DNA from: Medicago truncatula
Taxonomy: Eukaryota; Streptophyta; Magnoliopsida; Fabales; Fabaceae
Assembly: GCF_003473485.1 (NCBI RefSeq)
Contig: NC_053043.1
Span: 14,208,001 to 14,272,000, forward strand
Reading direction: 5' to 3'
Length of the DNA: 64,000 bases
Positions within the stretch are counted from its first letter, which is position 1, and each line of letters opens with the position of its first letter. Shown here one piece after another: positions 11,864 to 24,196 of this stretch. The translations under genes were made by a program, and so were the position numbers. The notes below the pieces were generated by a model, which saw nothing but the letters and a program-made list of their open reading frames with translations, was not told the origin of the DNA and did not search any database.

Positions 11864-13170
11864 ATATTTATGCAGTTCTTATATTTCTTTTTCAGATTCT
11901 CATTTTTTTTTAAATCCATAACAAATGGATAAAAGCTCTTAAACATGTATTTTTATAAAAATAAATAAAAAAATTAAAGTGAACTACAGCAAACATGTTC
12001 ATAATGATATGAGTTTATACAAGTGTTGAGTAGAACCTAGACTCTCCCCAGTCGATATAATCGTATAGATATATAGTTAAGTGATTTCAATTGCTCAATC
12101 AAGATCGAACTATTTGTATTAGAACTTCGCAAAAACAAATTGAAAACATGAAGTTATAGTTTTTATGTCGTCTCAAAGCATACTTCCTAAAAAAAACACT
12201 ATTTTTGGATCTGAAAGTATAATTCTAGACATATGTGAGGATATTTAGAAACCTAGGGTGGAAAAAAGTATCTCACATGTGTGATAGTATGCAATTTATT
12301 TCCGTGTTAAGTCTTCTACATGACACACAATTAATAGAGGTTCAACATCATGTAGCAGTTTCCTCCCGTGAATGTCTTAACAAGAATCCAAATTTTGATT
12401 GGCCCCTATAATCTTAAATTGCTTTCAAACAAAAACATATGAGAAAATTAAAATACCATTGCCTTTATTGAGAGGGAAAAATTGGAAAAGGTTGGAAACT
12501 TTTACACTATACTGCTCAAATTCACGTGTGCTTTTTCTTTCCTTTTACGTTTCATTGCCAACCTAACACAATGCTAAATGTTCATACATACTTTTGTTTA
12601 TAAATGTAGTGAGTATGTGTATAATTAGCTTGTGAGTTGTGACTAGTCATTCAGATATCATGTGCTGTGGAAAATGGACAGAAATTAGAGGAAATAAATG
12701 TAATCTAGTACACTCCAAAAATTGTTTAGAAAATCACGTTGTCGTTTCAGGATATAGTTATGATATTTTTATTTATTTACACGTCCACTAGTTGTTTGTT
12801 TCATCACAGATACACACAAACTATTAAATTAGGCTTTGAGAAATAAAATTAATATTATTTAACATTTAGTAAAAAAAAAAAACATGTTGCCACTTGCCAT
12901 GCATTTTGATATTGCTTTCTAAAGAGACGTGATTTTCACAAACTGATAAATCCTTTGAGATGTCGCTATCCTTTTTTTTTTTAAGAAGAAGAAATGTCAC
13001 TGACCTAATATATTGTGCCTGGGCTTTTATAAATAGATAGATATATTTGCTGGAAATTCTGCCCATTGATACTTAAGCAATATATTGGCCTCAAGCATGA
13101 ATATTTTTTTGAATTTTATTTTTACGAAAAAATGTACTCTTGTTTATAGGTATTATTTATTATTAATAAG
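11864..13170. other. AT-rich intergenic DNA
   Basis: No coding potential recognised. It contains poly-A and poly-T tracts, for example 12871-12882 and 12972-12982. Confidence 0.45.
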
Positions 13171-13332
13171 ATGGTATTTTATTATCCCCGTGAGCTTAGA
13201 TCAAATGATAGGGATATCGCATGTTATATGCAGGAGCTGGGGTTCGAATTCCAGACACTTCACTTCTCCACAATTTAATTGTGTGAGCTCTAGCAATTAG
13301 GCTACTTGACCAAAAAAAATGGTATTTTATTA
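13171..13332 (+). mobile_element. tRNA-derived SINE with perfect 14-bp target-site duplication
   Basis: The body at 13185-13318 begins CCCCGTGAGCTTAGATCAAA and carries a tRNA-like A-box region. A polymerase III B-box-like GGTTCGAATTCC lies at 13241. It ends ...AGGCTACTTGACC plus an A8 tail. It is flanked by the direct repeat ATGGTATTTTATTA at 13171-13184 and 13319-13332. This organisation matches Au-type plant SINEs. A more diverged copy lies at 48430-48560. Confidence 0.85.
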
Positions 13333-13368
13333 ATATAATAAGAAAAAGAAGAACACTAATAAAACATT

Positions 13369-13519
13369 GATCCTCTATAGTGGTTGTACAATGCAACATC
13401 TCTGGAAAAACCCTTATATTTAGAGAGGATTGTGAAGACCCTCATATTTAGAGAGAATTTCCCTCTCTAAATCTTTTGGTCTTCACGGTTGTTGTGTCGT
13501 GCAACTACTATATGTGATC
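13369..13519. repeat. 151-bp foldback (hairpin) repeat
   Basis: The left half begins GATCCTCTATAGTGGTTG. The complement of the right half begins GATCACATATAGTAGTTGC. Internal words such as ATTTAGAGAG and GTGAAGACC also appear on both arms, so the whole unit folds on itself. No ORF is present. It is likely a small MITE. Confidence 0.55.
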
Positions 13520-14057
13520 ATTTTTCAAATTTCTAAATTCGCTATTTTTCGGTTAAATTTTATTTTTACTGTGTGTTATTTATCATTGTTCATTTTAAAA
13601 AACATGTTCATTTGAAAACTTGGAATACACTTCAAAGATGGGATTGAATCCTCCCTAGTGATTGGGGATTAGACATCCTCTTCATCTCTTAAAGCATCTC
13701 CATTACTATAATTTTGGTGTGTGTGAAATTCAATATAAATATATAATGTAACTAATTTTCAAAATTTGTGCTTTATATCCTTTATATATTTTAAAATGTA
13801 ACTAATTTGTGCATTAATGTAACTAATAGTAAATGTTTTGAATTACAATGAGCTCAACAAAATCACATGTGATGTTGTTAAAATCATGGGTATACAAACT
13901 ACAAAGTGTCAATCCAAACAAGTATTTATAAGACTCTATGACTTATACAACGATGGATTAGACAAAATCACCGTATTTTTGTTCAAGTTACAAAATGAAA
14001 ATGTAGTTTTTGCAAACTCACAGCAACTTATTGTTATTTTGTCAATCACACGCTGTG

Positions 14058-14570
14058 AAGCTCGGATACGAGATACGATACGGATACGATACTACACCGA
14101 TACATCAATACGAGAAAATTTCAAAAATCAAGATACGATACGGTTGAGATACGTTAATAAAAAAATTATATAATAAAATGTACAATATAATTATAACCAT
14201 TTTTTTTAATATGCAAATATATTAACAAACAAAAGAAACCAGTCATAGGCTCGTAGCATATCAACATAAATATAAATAATATTGACGATTAAGAGAGTGA
14301 TGATTAGTGCTATACTATATCGATCTAAGTGCTCAAGAGTTAAGTCATTTTACTTAACATTAATTGGGAAGTATTGGGGCATGTATCAGTGCAGGATAAT
14401 TATCGGATACTCTCCTGATACGTATCGGGAAGTATCGGATAATTATTTTAAAAAAAAAAAAAAAAAATTTAATCTTTAGATACTCTCCAGATACGTATCG
14501 GAAAGTATCAAACAGATATCGGTGCAGAATACGCAGGGGATACAATACGTCATCCATTTTGAAGTATCGG
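14058..14570. repeat. Dense GATACG/CGTATC repeat block
   Basis: More than a dozen GATAC or GTATC words lie in about 500 bp. Two related modules at 14405-14440 and 14480-14510 share ATACTCTCC(A/T)GATACGTATCGG. An A-run separates the modules. It is non-coding and related to the block in the LIN-like intron at 7142-7500. Confidence 0.5.
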
Positions 14571-15715
14571 AGCTTCAGAGATCACACGCATATCAAACTA
14601 GGGCTAAGAGGGATAGTACAAACATTTGTAGTTGTTATTTGTTATGTCAATTTAGAATCTTGCAAGTATTGTTATATTAGGAGTGAAATCCCTCTCCAAG
14701 CTGGAACTGGGCATACCCTTGTTTCTTTGACAACTGTGTGCTTTTGGCTTCAAAAGATAATCGAATGTTGACCTGTCAGAACCAATTTCATCATGACCAG
14801 CCTGCTCCTTATTTTTCATCAATTATTATCCACTCTTCCAAGATTCTTGTTATTCACGGGTGCAAATTCATCACCACCAGTACCACATTACTATAAAAGT
14901 ATTGAAAATAAACAGACTATTTTCTTCTTTTCATTTTAATGTTTTTTATCTAATTATTACTCCTCCACCATCATCAACAATAATAACACCACCTAAACTG
15001 ATCAATCCACGTAGCATAAGGTTCAGTCATGACATGGGGTTTAACAACCAAAATAAATGGAGGGATGTGATGTTTGACAATTTTATAGGATTTTTTGAAG
15101 TTTTCTTAAAAGTCGGGTTTTTTATTTTGCAAAAGTTACAATTTCAAAAAAAAAATTGCTTATTCACTAATCAAATATTTACGTAGACTTTTACCACCAA
15201 CTTAACTATACTTACAAGACAAATAAAAATACAATTTACATTTTTTATTCTAATTCTTTAAGCTTTTTTATTGTGTTTCAAAAATAGCTTTGACTTTGTT
15301 ACTAGAATATCCTTTTCAGATAAGTTTTTAGGATTAATATACATCCAACGATCTTCTTTTGCTTGGGATAATTTGTATGTATATGTTTGGATTTTGTTAA
15401 GAGTTATTAATTGCGAGGCTGTAATGAAAAGAACATGACAATTGGGAACAAGAGTACTATTCATCACTGCAAAGGGATGGGGTGTTTCATACATTGACTT
15501 GGCCCCCTAAAATTTGTCTCTTCATATTGTCATTTCAATTACATACCACAAATCAATTCAATGTGTTTTTTGGACACTTCTATTCTATGATTTTATATGA
15601 ACTTAATTCATATCATTTATGAGAGAATTTACGAGCATTTTCTGGCTTCATCGACATAGACTGGGGCTAACATAAAAATAGACATCTAGGCAAGGATGCG
15701 ACTGGATCATCGTGA
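14571..15715. other. Intergenic DNA, nothing identified
   Basis: Short ORFs at 14860-15186 and, on the minus strand, 15258-15494 have no recognisable motifs. The composition is AT-rich. Confidence 0.4.
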
Positions 15716-16019
15716 TACTCCTTTCGTATTTAATTATAAGATCATTTAACAAAAGTATAATGTTCTTCTAATATAAGACATCTATAAATTTATAGATTTT
15801 TTTTTTAAAAGAATCTATAAATTTATAGATGTATTTATTACTTTTTTCCCCAATTATACTCTTTATTAATATCAATTGTCTTGAAACATTAAATATATTT
15901 TTACATAAGGGAAATTTAGTAATAATCACACGTTTTTCAGACAACTTTATAATTCAAACAACATTTCTTAATACTTGATTTTTGGTTAGATGCTTCTATA
16001 TTAAAGGACACATGGAGTA
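15716..16019. mobile_element. Stowaway-like MITE
   Basis: The left end is TACTCCTTTCGTATTTAATT. The complement of the right end is TTACTCCATGTGTCCTTTAA. This is the common plant TACTCCCTCCGTCC family end, with a TA duplication at 15716-15717 and 16018-16019. Inside is a repeated palindrome ATCTATAAATTTATAGAT (about 15780 and 15815). Confidence 0.6.
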
Positions 16020-16137
16020 ATTCGGTTGGCTATTTTACTCTCGAAGAAGATGATGAAGGTGAACATGATGACAAGTGCACATAAATTTAAAAGTGTGTGT
16101 TAGACAAACTAACTTTTAGGTTCGATTCGTCCCACCA

Positions 16138-17331
16138 GTTATGTCAACTGGATGCAAAAGAGTATATCAATGAATCTCCTTCAAGATACTATAGAATCAC
16201 TGACTTGACATGTACATTCACACCAAACGTATCCATCAATGATGGTTTACAAAATAAAGTTCTTTCAATTTCCCTCGTGCACTAGAGAAAAGAAAGAATG
16301 ATTTAGGCTCTGTTTGATAAAAATAGCGGATAGCTGATAAGCTAACTGATAGCTTTGAGCTGATAAGCTAGCTGATAGCTTTTAGCTGATAAGCTAGCTG
16401 ATAGCTTTTAGCTTATAAGCTAACTGAAGTGTTTGGTAAAAATAGCGGTTCAACTAGCTGATAAATGTAAAATGACATAAAGGGTATTCTTAATTCATAA
16501 TAAAAATTATATCATTAATTTAAGTATTTGTAATTTTGTAAACTAATTTTTCTTTAAAAAAATACTTTAAATTTATTAATTTAATATATCCTATGTATTA
16601 TAAATTAAATTAAATTTTATTCACTAAAATTTTATCTTATATTTATTATCATTTAAGTGTTTATACTTTATAAAGAAAATAACATTTACCTCAAAAAAAA
16701 AAAAAAAGGTAGCACTAATAGAGTAATACTAATAACAGAGAATAAAGAAAATAACACTTACCTCAAAAAAATAAAATAAAAAGTAACACTAATAGAATAA
16801 TAGTATTTTGTTCCGTAAAAAAAAAAACGAAGGTATATATTTTTTCAAAAAAAAAAAAGGTCAGCTGATATATATATACAAAAATTGGAATAAAGGGATA
16901 GTAGTCTTTATTACGTAGCTTATTATAAAAATTATAATGGATAAAAATACAATTTAAATGAAATAATAAGGGTAAAATTGGAAGAAAAAGTGAGAAGCTA
17001 TAAGCTATAAGCTCAAACGCTACTTGGAATAGCTTCTGAAAAATAGCTTATAAGCTCGTGAAATAAGCTATAAGCTCATGGTGAAAAAGTGTTACCAAAC
17101 AGAGCTTTTTTTGTCAAACGAGCTTATAAGCTATAAGCTAAAAGCCAAAAGCTCTTTTTTTGGTTATGTCAACTGGATGCAAAAGAGTATATCAATGAAT
17201 CTCCTTCAAGATACTATAGAATCACTGACTTGACATGTACATTCACACCAAACGTATCCATCAATGATAGTTTACAAAATAAAGTTCTTTCAATTTTCCT
17301 CGTGCACTAGAGAAAAGAAAGAATGATTTAG
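16138..17331. repeat. 169-bp direct duplication flanking an 856-bp MITE-like insertion
   Basis: The segment 16138-16306 recurs at 17163-17331 with only two substitutions. Between them, 16307-17162 is a MITE-like sequence full of AAGCTNATAAGC words. Its start (GCTCTGTTTGATAAAAATAG) is mirrored by the complement of about 17094-17108 (GCTCTGTTTGGTAAC). The flanking copies are not coding. They are far too long for an ordinary target-site duplication and have no LTR-like TG...CA ends. Confidence 0.85.
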
Positions 17332-18149
17332 TATTATTTTTAGCATAATTTTGACTCACAATAATGTGATTTTTGTACCTATTTTTTTGAATTATTTTCT
17401 GCTGCCAAAGTGTCTCTATTTATAGAGAAACTTATGCCATTTGGTGAAGAGAAACAACACTTTGAAAGAGTTGGTTCATGACCGATTACATTGCTTCAAT
17501 TGTAAAGCATTGCACATTTTCTCTAAAGATTTCTATTTAACTATTGCAACATTTCAAATATATCTAAATCCATTATTTCAGAAATATCATGGTTTTAGAT
17601 AAAGGTGTCTCACGATTTGAACTTTTACTTAATGAGTTAAATTTTCACTCATCCCCAAATAGAATGGTAGGCAAGCTTTGAACCAACTATTTATCAGAAC
17701 AAATGTGCATAACTCACAAATGCAATCTCAGTATCAATGATCGAATTTCTATAAATTGACGATTTTCTTTCAAAATAGCACTTCTAGCCCCAACTATATC
17801 CCAATTTGTAAAAGTGACATCTCCCTTGACTTTGATTAGGTCAAGGGATATGTGGACACCAATTTTAATGACTCCGATGTCACATGTGTATGTTATTATT
17901 TGGTTGAATTGCACTTTGGCTCACCAGCTTACACAAATAGGTGTTTTTGAACCCCAACACCAACGTGGTCTGGGTCAAAATCACTAGGGATGTCACTTTT
18001 ACAAAAGGGAGCTAATGTTGGGGGCCAAAATGGTTATTTTAAAAGTTGTGAGACTAAAATCGCCAAATTGTTACACATTAAGTGAATACAAGCAACAAGT
18101 TATGGATAATAATACTTTCATAAAAGAGAACATTAGGTGAAAACTGCCA
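17332..18149. other. Intergenic DNA, nothing identified
   Basis: No recognisable ORF. A minus-strand 66-codon frame at 17714-17914 lacks motifs. Confidence 0.4.
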
Positions 18150-18430
18150 GCAATAGGATGGGTTCGCCTAAATATGAATGGAGCTACTAGAGGTAATAGT
18201 GTGTCCGATTGTGTAAGAATTTTTTGTAATGATAGAGGTGAGTGAATTTGTGGATTTTCAAAGCTTTAGGGAGTGTGTAGTGTGTTTGTAGCAGAGTTAT
18301 GTGGAATTTTTTTTAAAGGTTTAAAGATAGCTATAGAGCGTGGATTTTATAAAATGGAGCTTAATTTAGATTTAAAAGTAGTGGTGTCTAATTTTAAGTT
18401 TGATAAAGATAATTGAAATGTTCGAATTTG
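18150..18430 (+). pseudogene. Decayed RNase H-like domain of a non-LTR retrotransposon
   Basis: Translation across 18160-18400 gives WVRLNMNGATRGN, then VAELCGIFFKGLKIAIERG, then KMELNLDLKVVVSN. This is the order of an RVT_3-type RNase H domain: a DGA-like first acidic site (here NGA), the AEL...A...G helix, and the E...D strand. It contains an in-frame stop and divergence, so it is a relic. The same domain occurs at 29038 and 46320. Confidence 0.7.
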
Positions 18431-18699
18431 TCATACCTTTAAAGAAACGATTCTTCTACGAATGCTCTAGATAATCAACGATTCTTTTATGGATAATCAA
18501 TTATTAGGTGAAATTTGTCATACCTTGATTATCTATGAACAACATCATATCCAGATTAGTTCACATCATTTAGCTGATTATGTTCATGTGACAACACCTC
18601 ACTTAATTAACTATAGTGTATTTTTTTTTTCGAGCCCTCTTCTATTAAAGAAATACTAATAAAAATCTTCAATTTAGACATAAATCTCCACACGTGAGC

Positions 18700-18939
18700 A
18701 TTGCAAAGTCACGTGGAGGAGTTCCCTCCACTCCACCTTGAAATCAAAAACAACATTGTTGTTTGGTTTGGCGTTCCCTCAGAATCACTTTTGGAGGCAA
18801 AAATGCGTCTCAACAAATGCAACTATGCGTTTCATGTAATCACTTCTTTTCATTCCCAAACCCTAGCCTCTTATTTCTCTCTCTTCTCTTCACTTGCGGC
18901 CGAGATCCATTCTTCCCAAGCTCGGAAGTTGTAACATCA
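18700..18939 (+). other. Probable non-coding first exon of the Myb/SANT-like gene
   Basis: A CT-rich leader-like segment ends ...GTAACATCAG at a good donor GTAAACC (18940). The next plausible acceptor, TTTGCTTCAG at 19853-19862, lies just before the ATG at 19867. Plant genes often have a 5' UTR intron of this type. The start of transcription is not defined. Confidence 0.35.
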
Positions 18940-19074
18940 GGTAAACCTTTTCTTCCCTCTCTTCATTTTTTCAACATCAAGATTATTAGGGTAGTAAACA
19001 CTGTTTTTTTACTTATTCATGTACTCATTAGAGTAAGAGTATTATTCTAATCAAAAGGGCTTCTTCATTGCTTA

Positions 19075-19331
19075 AGGGCCTCTTTAGATTAGCTTATTTC
19101 ACCTTATCTACTAACATAAGTTTTGTGAGACTGTTTGGGAAAACGGCTTATGACATTGTTTATAAGCTCTTTTCAGCTTATTTTCATAAGTTCTTAGATA
19201 GATTTTGAGAAACAACTTATTGTTTATACCAAAACAGTTTAACTTTATTTTATCTTCAACTAAAGAAATAGTTTATGCATAAGTGTTTATTGTGCTATAA
19301 GCTACAAATAAGCTGTTTATCCAAACAATAA
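19075..19331. mobile_element. MITE in the presumed 5' UTR intron of the Myb/SANT-like gene
   Basis: The left end (AGGGCCTCTTTAGATTAGCT) and the complement of the right end (CTTATTGTTTGGATAAACAG) are imperfect inverted termini. The interior is rich in ATAAGCT and CTTATNNAGC words. It is related in style to 6453-6666 and 16307-17162. Confidence 0.5.
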
Positions 19332-19866
19332 GTATTGTACTCCATTCAGCCCTAATTTTAAGCAAAAATAGGTCCGATAAAGTTGATGTGTTTGGCTCAA
19401 ATTTTGGACGGAAGACCTCAATTTTTGTTGACCAATTAGGGACAGGGTATGATGATAATAGTAATAATTTAACCTTTTATAGTTTGTGACATTATCAAAA
19501 AATATTTGTTCATTTAAAATTGCAAACAAGGAGATGAAAAGCTTATGCAGTAACAATTGTATAGAGAGAATATGCAAGACAAGCTTGAAAGAATGCATTT
19601 TCAGAAACAATGGTTTTATATTTTTCAAAATTTCTGAAATGCTAGATTTGGTTTCAAAAATCGTAAAAGATATTGTGAGTAATAATATTAGAACTATATT
19701 GTCTTATGATTATTAGTTGAAGTAAATAGGCCTTATATTGAAGATAAACCAAATCATTTAGTAGGCAATTATTGTTCTTTCTTGTACCAAGGTTGTGTTT
19801 TTTGCTTGATGAGTTTGCTATATATGTTAACCTAAGGACGTGCTTATTTTGGTTTGCTTCAGGACA

Positions 19867-20982
19867 ATGAGTAACATGAAGAGGAAAGACATTGTAGATA
19901 AAGGAGGTGTAAGACCAAAGGCTGAATGGGATGTCAATACAGTCAAATTGTATATCAAATTATGCCTTGATGAAATCAAAAAAGGGAGAACGCAATGGAA
20001 CAACCCTTACAAAGAAAGGCTGGAAATCTGTTTTATCTAACTTTAATGAGAAAACTGGGAAGGATTATGAAAATAAGCAATTAACAAACAAGTGGTATAA
20101 TCTTAGGAGAGAATGGCAAGAATGGTATAAGTTGTTTGCCAAGGAGACACTTGTGGGACAGGATAGTGCAAAGAATGCTGTAGATGCGCCTGATGAGTGG
20201 TGGGAGAAAAAAACAACTGGTATGAAGTTTTAAATATTAAGTTGTCTTTTTGTGAACTTTTGTGTGTAGTATATTGTGTTGATTAGTTTATAAACACGCA
20301 GGAAAATCCACAGTATGGAAAGTTTAGGCAAAAGGGACTTCCATTTTACATTGAATTAACTACTTTGTTCAAGGATATGGTTGATACTAGACAGGTTGCA
20401 TTGGTACCCTCTTCTGGGATACCACCTAATGGCACAGATGAAAATAACAATGTGCATCGCCTATGCTTTGAGAGTGGTGGTATAGATATCGAGGAAGGAT
20501 ACGGGGATACCGATTTATTGGAAGGTGCTATTGCTGGAGTTGGTGCTTATTTTCAAGATATAAATTTTAGCACATCCCGTGGAAATGTTAGTGATACATG
20601 TAGCATGAAGAGGCGAAGGGTTGGATCTTTTGATAGAACTGAGAAGAAAAAAAATATCAAGGTTTCTGATGCAGAAAGGATAGCTGATGCATTGAGTAGA
20701 ATTGCATCCGTGTGTGAGTCGCGCACAGCTGCTATGAAGGCACTGATAGTACCTGCGACATCTATTCCTGAAGTGATCGCTGAGCTTAATTGCATAGAGG
20801 TCATTGGGATCGATCTTGATTGGCATTCCCGATGTTGTCAACTGATGTTGTTTAAGCCTGCGAGGGAAATGTTTGTAGCATTACAAGGACTGGGAAATGA
20901 GCAAAGCTTGTTGAATTGGCTTAAATATGCAGCATATACACCTCTGCCATTTATGAAAGAAGTAGATTGGTCAATGTTTTAA
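19867..20982 (+). pseudogene. Myb/SANT-like DNA-binding domain gene with two +1 frameshifts
   Basis: There are two exons, 19867-20219 and 20302-20982, joined at GT/AG sites. The N-terminal half is a Myb/SANT-like (Myb_DNA-bind_3) domain: VRPKAEWD...KLYIKLCLDEI, then GTTLTKKGWKSVLSNF, KQLTNKWYNLRREWQEW, DAPDEWWEKK and ENPQYGKFR. This family includes L10-interacting MYB-domain-like proteins and relatives of Harbinger-associated MYB factors. The C-terminal half (20365-20982) has an acidic stretch, a basic KRRRVGSFDRTEKKK segment and a helical tail ending EVDWSMF. The frame breaks twice. One break is at the A6 run 19978-19983. The other is at the A7 run 20207-20213. Each run is one base longer than the family frame requires. 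Without the two bases the product would be about 343 aa. The gene may be newly dead, or the two lesions may be sequence errors. Confidence 0.7.
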
Positions 20983-23900
20983 ATTAGATTTTAGGGTGCT
21001 TTTGCATTAGGCTAAAGCATTTTATGGCCTACTTAGTTTCTTTCTTATGTGTTGGCATTTTACTGTACCACTTAAGCTTATGCTTGCTAGTTGACTTTAA
21101 CAATGTTGATTGAATTGGTTAAACCATTAGATTCTGCAAGCTTGCTGCCTAGCTGTAATAGAATCTCAAAACACTGCTTCATGCAAACTTTCTTCATATT
21201 ACATTTCCAGCTTTTGAAACTCAGTTTATTGTGCCTTGTGTTGGCCCAAAATAATCTACTTAAGTCTGTGTTCTTGAACTTTGTAAAATTATTTCATTTG
21301 ATTGAGCTTCTTGCACGTGAAGCTGAGGTTCTGGACAGTAGGTATGAGAAGGGATGAAATTGGACGGCGTTTGTAAAATTCATGGACATTTTAGCTATTT
21401 CGAATAATTTGAGGACGAAATTGTCCGGTGCATACAAATTGAAGGACGAAAAAGCTTATTCACTCCTCATTTATGTGGTTCTAAAATAAAATAAAATATC
21501 TAAAAATATATGAATCATCCTTGATTTGAAGCACACACCTGACTATTGACCTTAGAGTGTGATCTTTGTCTGAATGCCTTCTTATATCTCTGAACTTACT
21601 ACATATTGACAAAAACAATATCTTGGTAGAAAACAACGAATTCATATAAAACTTGTTTGTACATACGAAATCACCACTAGATTGATTGAATGATTGTTCT
21701 GCTATGACATCCCACATTATTGTATGCAGCAGTGATGTTGTGTTGGGCAGTTCATGTGTTAATGTTGAAATCACAAGTTAAGCGAAAAAGTCAGCAAGGA
21801 GACAAAATCAATAAAATGCTTTGCCCTGACTCAGGGTCCCTGAGCTTTCTAACGAACAAACAACATCATGTGTTTCCCTATACTTGTCATTCTATTGAAT
21901 TTCATTCTTGTTTTTATACTTGCATAAACAAACATGTTTGACAAATCATGTAAAATCTTTTGTTTTTCTACTAGAGATTTGGGGAGTTCACTAAAAGTCC
22001 AAAACTGTCTTAGCCATATAGTTCGGTTCGACATGACAAACACCAGGAGGAAAGTCCTTTTGAGTACTGTTTGATTACTTTGGCTTATTCCTTCCTTTGG
22101 AACTTTTTTTATATAAAATAATTAACATAAACACGAGTGTATATTTTCAATGTGTCGGCACTATATGTTATTTGAGCATTATTGAAGTGAAGAGTGGATC
22201 ACCTACATTTCTTATTTTCTATGCCCTCCACTACTGAAATTTTGAAAGAAAAAAAATATACATAGTAGCATGACATCAATGTATCCAAACATCATCAATA
22301 AACCACAAAATCACCCCTTCTCATGCCTACATACGAAAGTCACCAAGTTTTTTTAGTTTTTTTTTTTTTTGGACAGATCTAAGTCTTTTTTAGTTGAATC
22401 AGTATACCAAAGGTATTAAAATTTGGTAAGAAAGGATAAGTGCAAGGTATCTGGAGTCAGCAAGTCCAATTACTTCTCAAGAAATTTGAGGTGGTGAAAT
22501 GCACGTAAGGGTAAGAGATTGTATGGGTAAGCAAATCGTGTTAAATTATAATTGTGTCAGTTCTTTATCAGTGGAACGATGCTACGAGTTACAACTCACC
22601 ATAGACCAAAAGTTAACCACCTTACCAGACAGGAAGAGCGACGATACACATAACTATGTCAAAAATCAACTTCAATTCAATGATTGTATGGCTTCCTCAC
22701 AAGAAGGAATATTCATTCATTTGAATGTAACAATAGATTGCTTTCAAATTTTTGTTTTCAATCGAGTAATAAGCATATGTCAACTGTATTTAAGTTGTTC
22801 CCCTCAAAAATATTACAGTATAAGCCCGACTCACGAGCTTGCAAGAACCTTGCTACTGATACTCACGATTTGTTCAATTATTTGATGTCATCTTCTCCAC
22901 AATCGGTAACCCGTTATAGCATAACAGATAATCCCATCCAAATATCCCTTCAACAATAAGAAACACATTTTTTATGCATATTTATCAAAAATACATCACA
23001 GCAAGGTCAGCATGGCACTTGACTGGCAGATAGCCAGATACTAATGTAGCATTTCGCTTGCGACAAGGGTTACTCCTATTATCCATCCTGAAGAATAAAG
23101 CTGAGCAATTGATACAAAACTCCTCAAGCCAAGCACACGATATCCGTGAAGTCACTTTTGCTGCAAGAAAAGAACAGGAGAAGAAGAGAACTGAGAAACA
23201 GCACAATATGCTAAAAGAAATATGTTACAACTCAACCAACGGCCAGGGTAGAAGAATTAAATGAAAGATAGAAAGAACCAGAATGAATCTGCTATTGGAG
23301 ACTTCTAAGTGTCTCCTCTTTAGGCAATAAGCAAATGCTCAATTCTAAAGCCAACAATTCAGAATGGTCCCTCTATCCTTGCATTCCCCTGTTTATATGT
23401 CCAACTAAACCACCCTAACTTGGTGACTACTTTAAACGCCAAGCAACCACCACCAAGGTATTTCTGACTAGGCAGGGTTAGCTTAGCTATATGAATCAAA
23501 CGATGTCATAATGTTTTGTCATGTACTGAATCAAAAATAAAACCATTTACCTCATCTTCTCTCAATGATTTGGCAGTTTGGCCTATAAATTTTCTTGGTC
23601 TCTCCCTATCTATTAGGATCCCAGAGACGAGACTCTGCCATTTTTCTACCACGGGAACCATCTCAATGCCCTCTCAAATATTGTATTTATAATCTTATCT
23701 TGTCCTTTGTAACTACTCGTCTATCGTAACATTCTCATCTTTGTGACACCACGTTTACTTTATTGACGGTTCTTTACTTCCCAACACTGAATCACATATA
23801 TATTACATGTACAATTGAAACTATGTAACTTAAGAGCTGATGAAATATGCTAGTTTTGTTTGTCTCCCCTTTATTCTTCCTATCAGATATCCTTTTTCCC

Positions 23901-24143
23901 TAGCAATACTTTTCTAAACTCATAATATATATTGAGAATGTTCATTTAATCTTTTAATTTTCATTTGGGACAGGGTTGAGAATTTGCAATTGCCATGGCT
24001 TGTACAGGAATCCCAACAAAAGTTCAAAACAAAGCAGAGCATGTTGGTGACAAAGTAGGATTTCAATGGCAAATTAACAGACAGGGAGAAAAAGAATTAG
24101 GTAAAGTTCTATAGGTAAGGTGTTACGAACCCCAAGAAATTGT
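20983..24143. other. Intergenic DNA, possibly degenerate repeat
   Basis: Several short ORFs (22499-22885, 22684-22959, 23058-23264) have no motifs I recognise. Sequence around 23260-23420 and 24100-24400 shares words (GGAAAGAACCA, GTCTCC, CCTTGCATTCCCC-type), which suggests decayed retroelement DNA. No tRNA or other RNA gene was seen. Confidence 0.35.
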
Positions 24144-24196
24144 AAGGAAACAAAGATGGAAAGAACCAATAAGGAAACAAAGATGGAAAGAACCAA
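24144..24196. repeat. 27-bp tandem duplication
   Basis: The unit AAGGAAACAAAGATGGAAAG followed by AACCAAT occurs twice back to back (24144-24170 and 24171-24196), nearly identical. It is non-coding. Confidence 0.8.

Noticed and set aside
13191-13260. Possible tRNA gene
   Set aside because: The B box and tRNA-like head are present, but there is no cloverleaf, and the A-tail and target duplication show it is a SINE.
13838-14173. 111-codon frame
   Set aside because: Its C-terminal third is translation of the GATAC repeat, with no domain.
22499-22959. Overlapping 128- and 91-codon frames
   Set aside because: No recognisable domain, no codon-use contrast and no splice context. They are probably chance or old repeat.
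23995-24114. 39-codon ORF starting MACTGIPTKV
   Set aside because: Too short, with no signal peptide or known family. It is insufficient as a gene.
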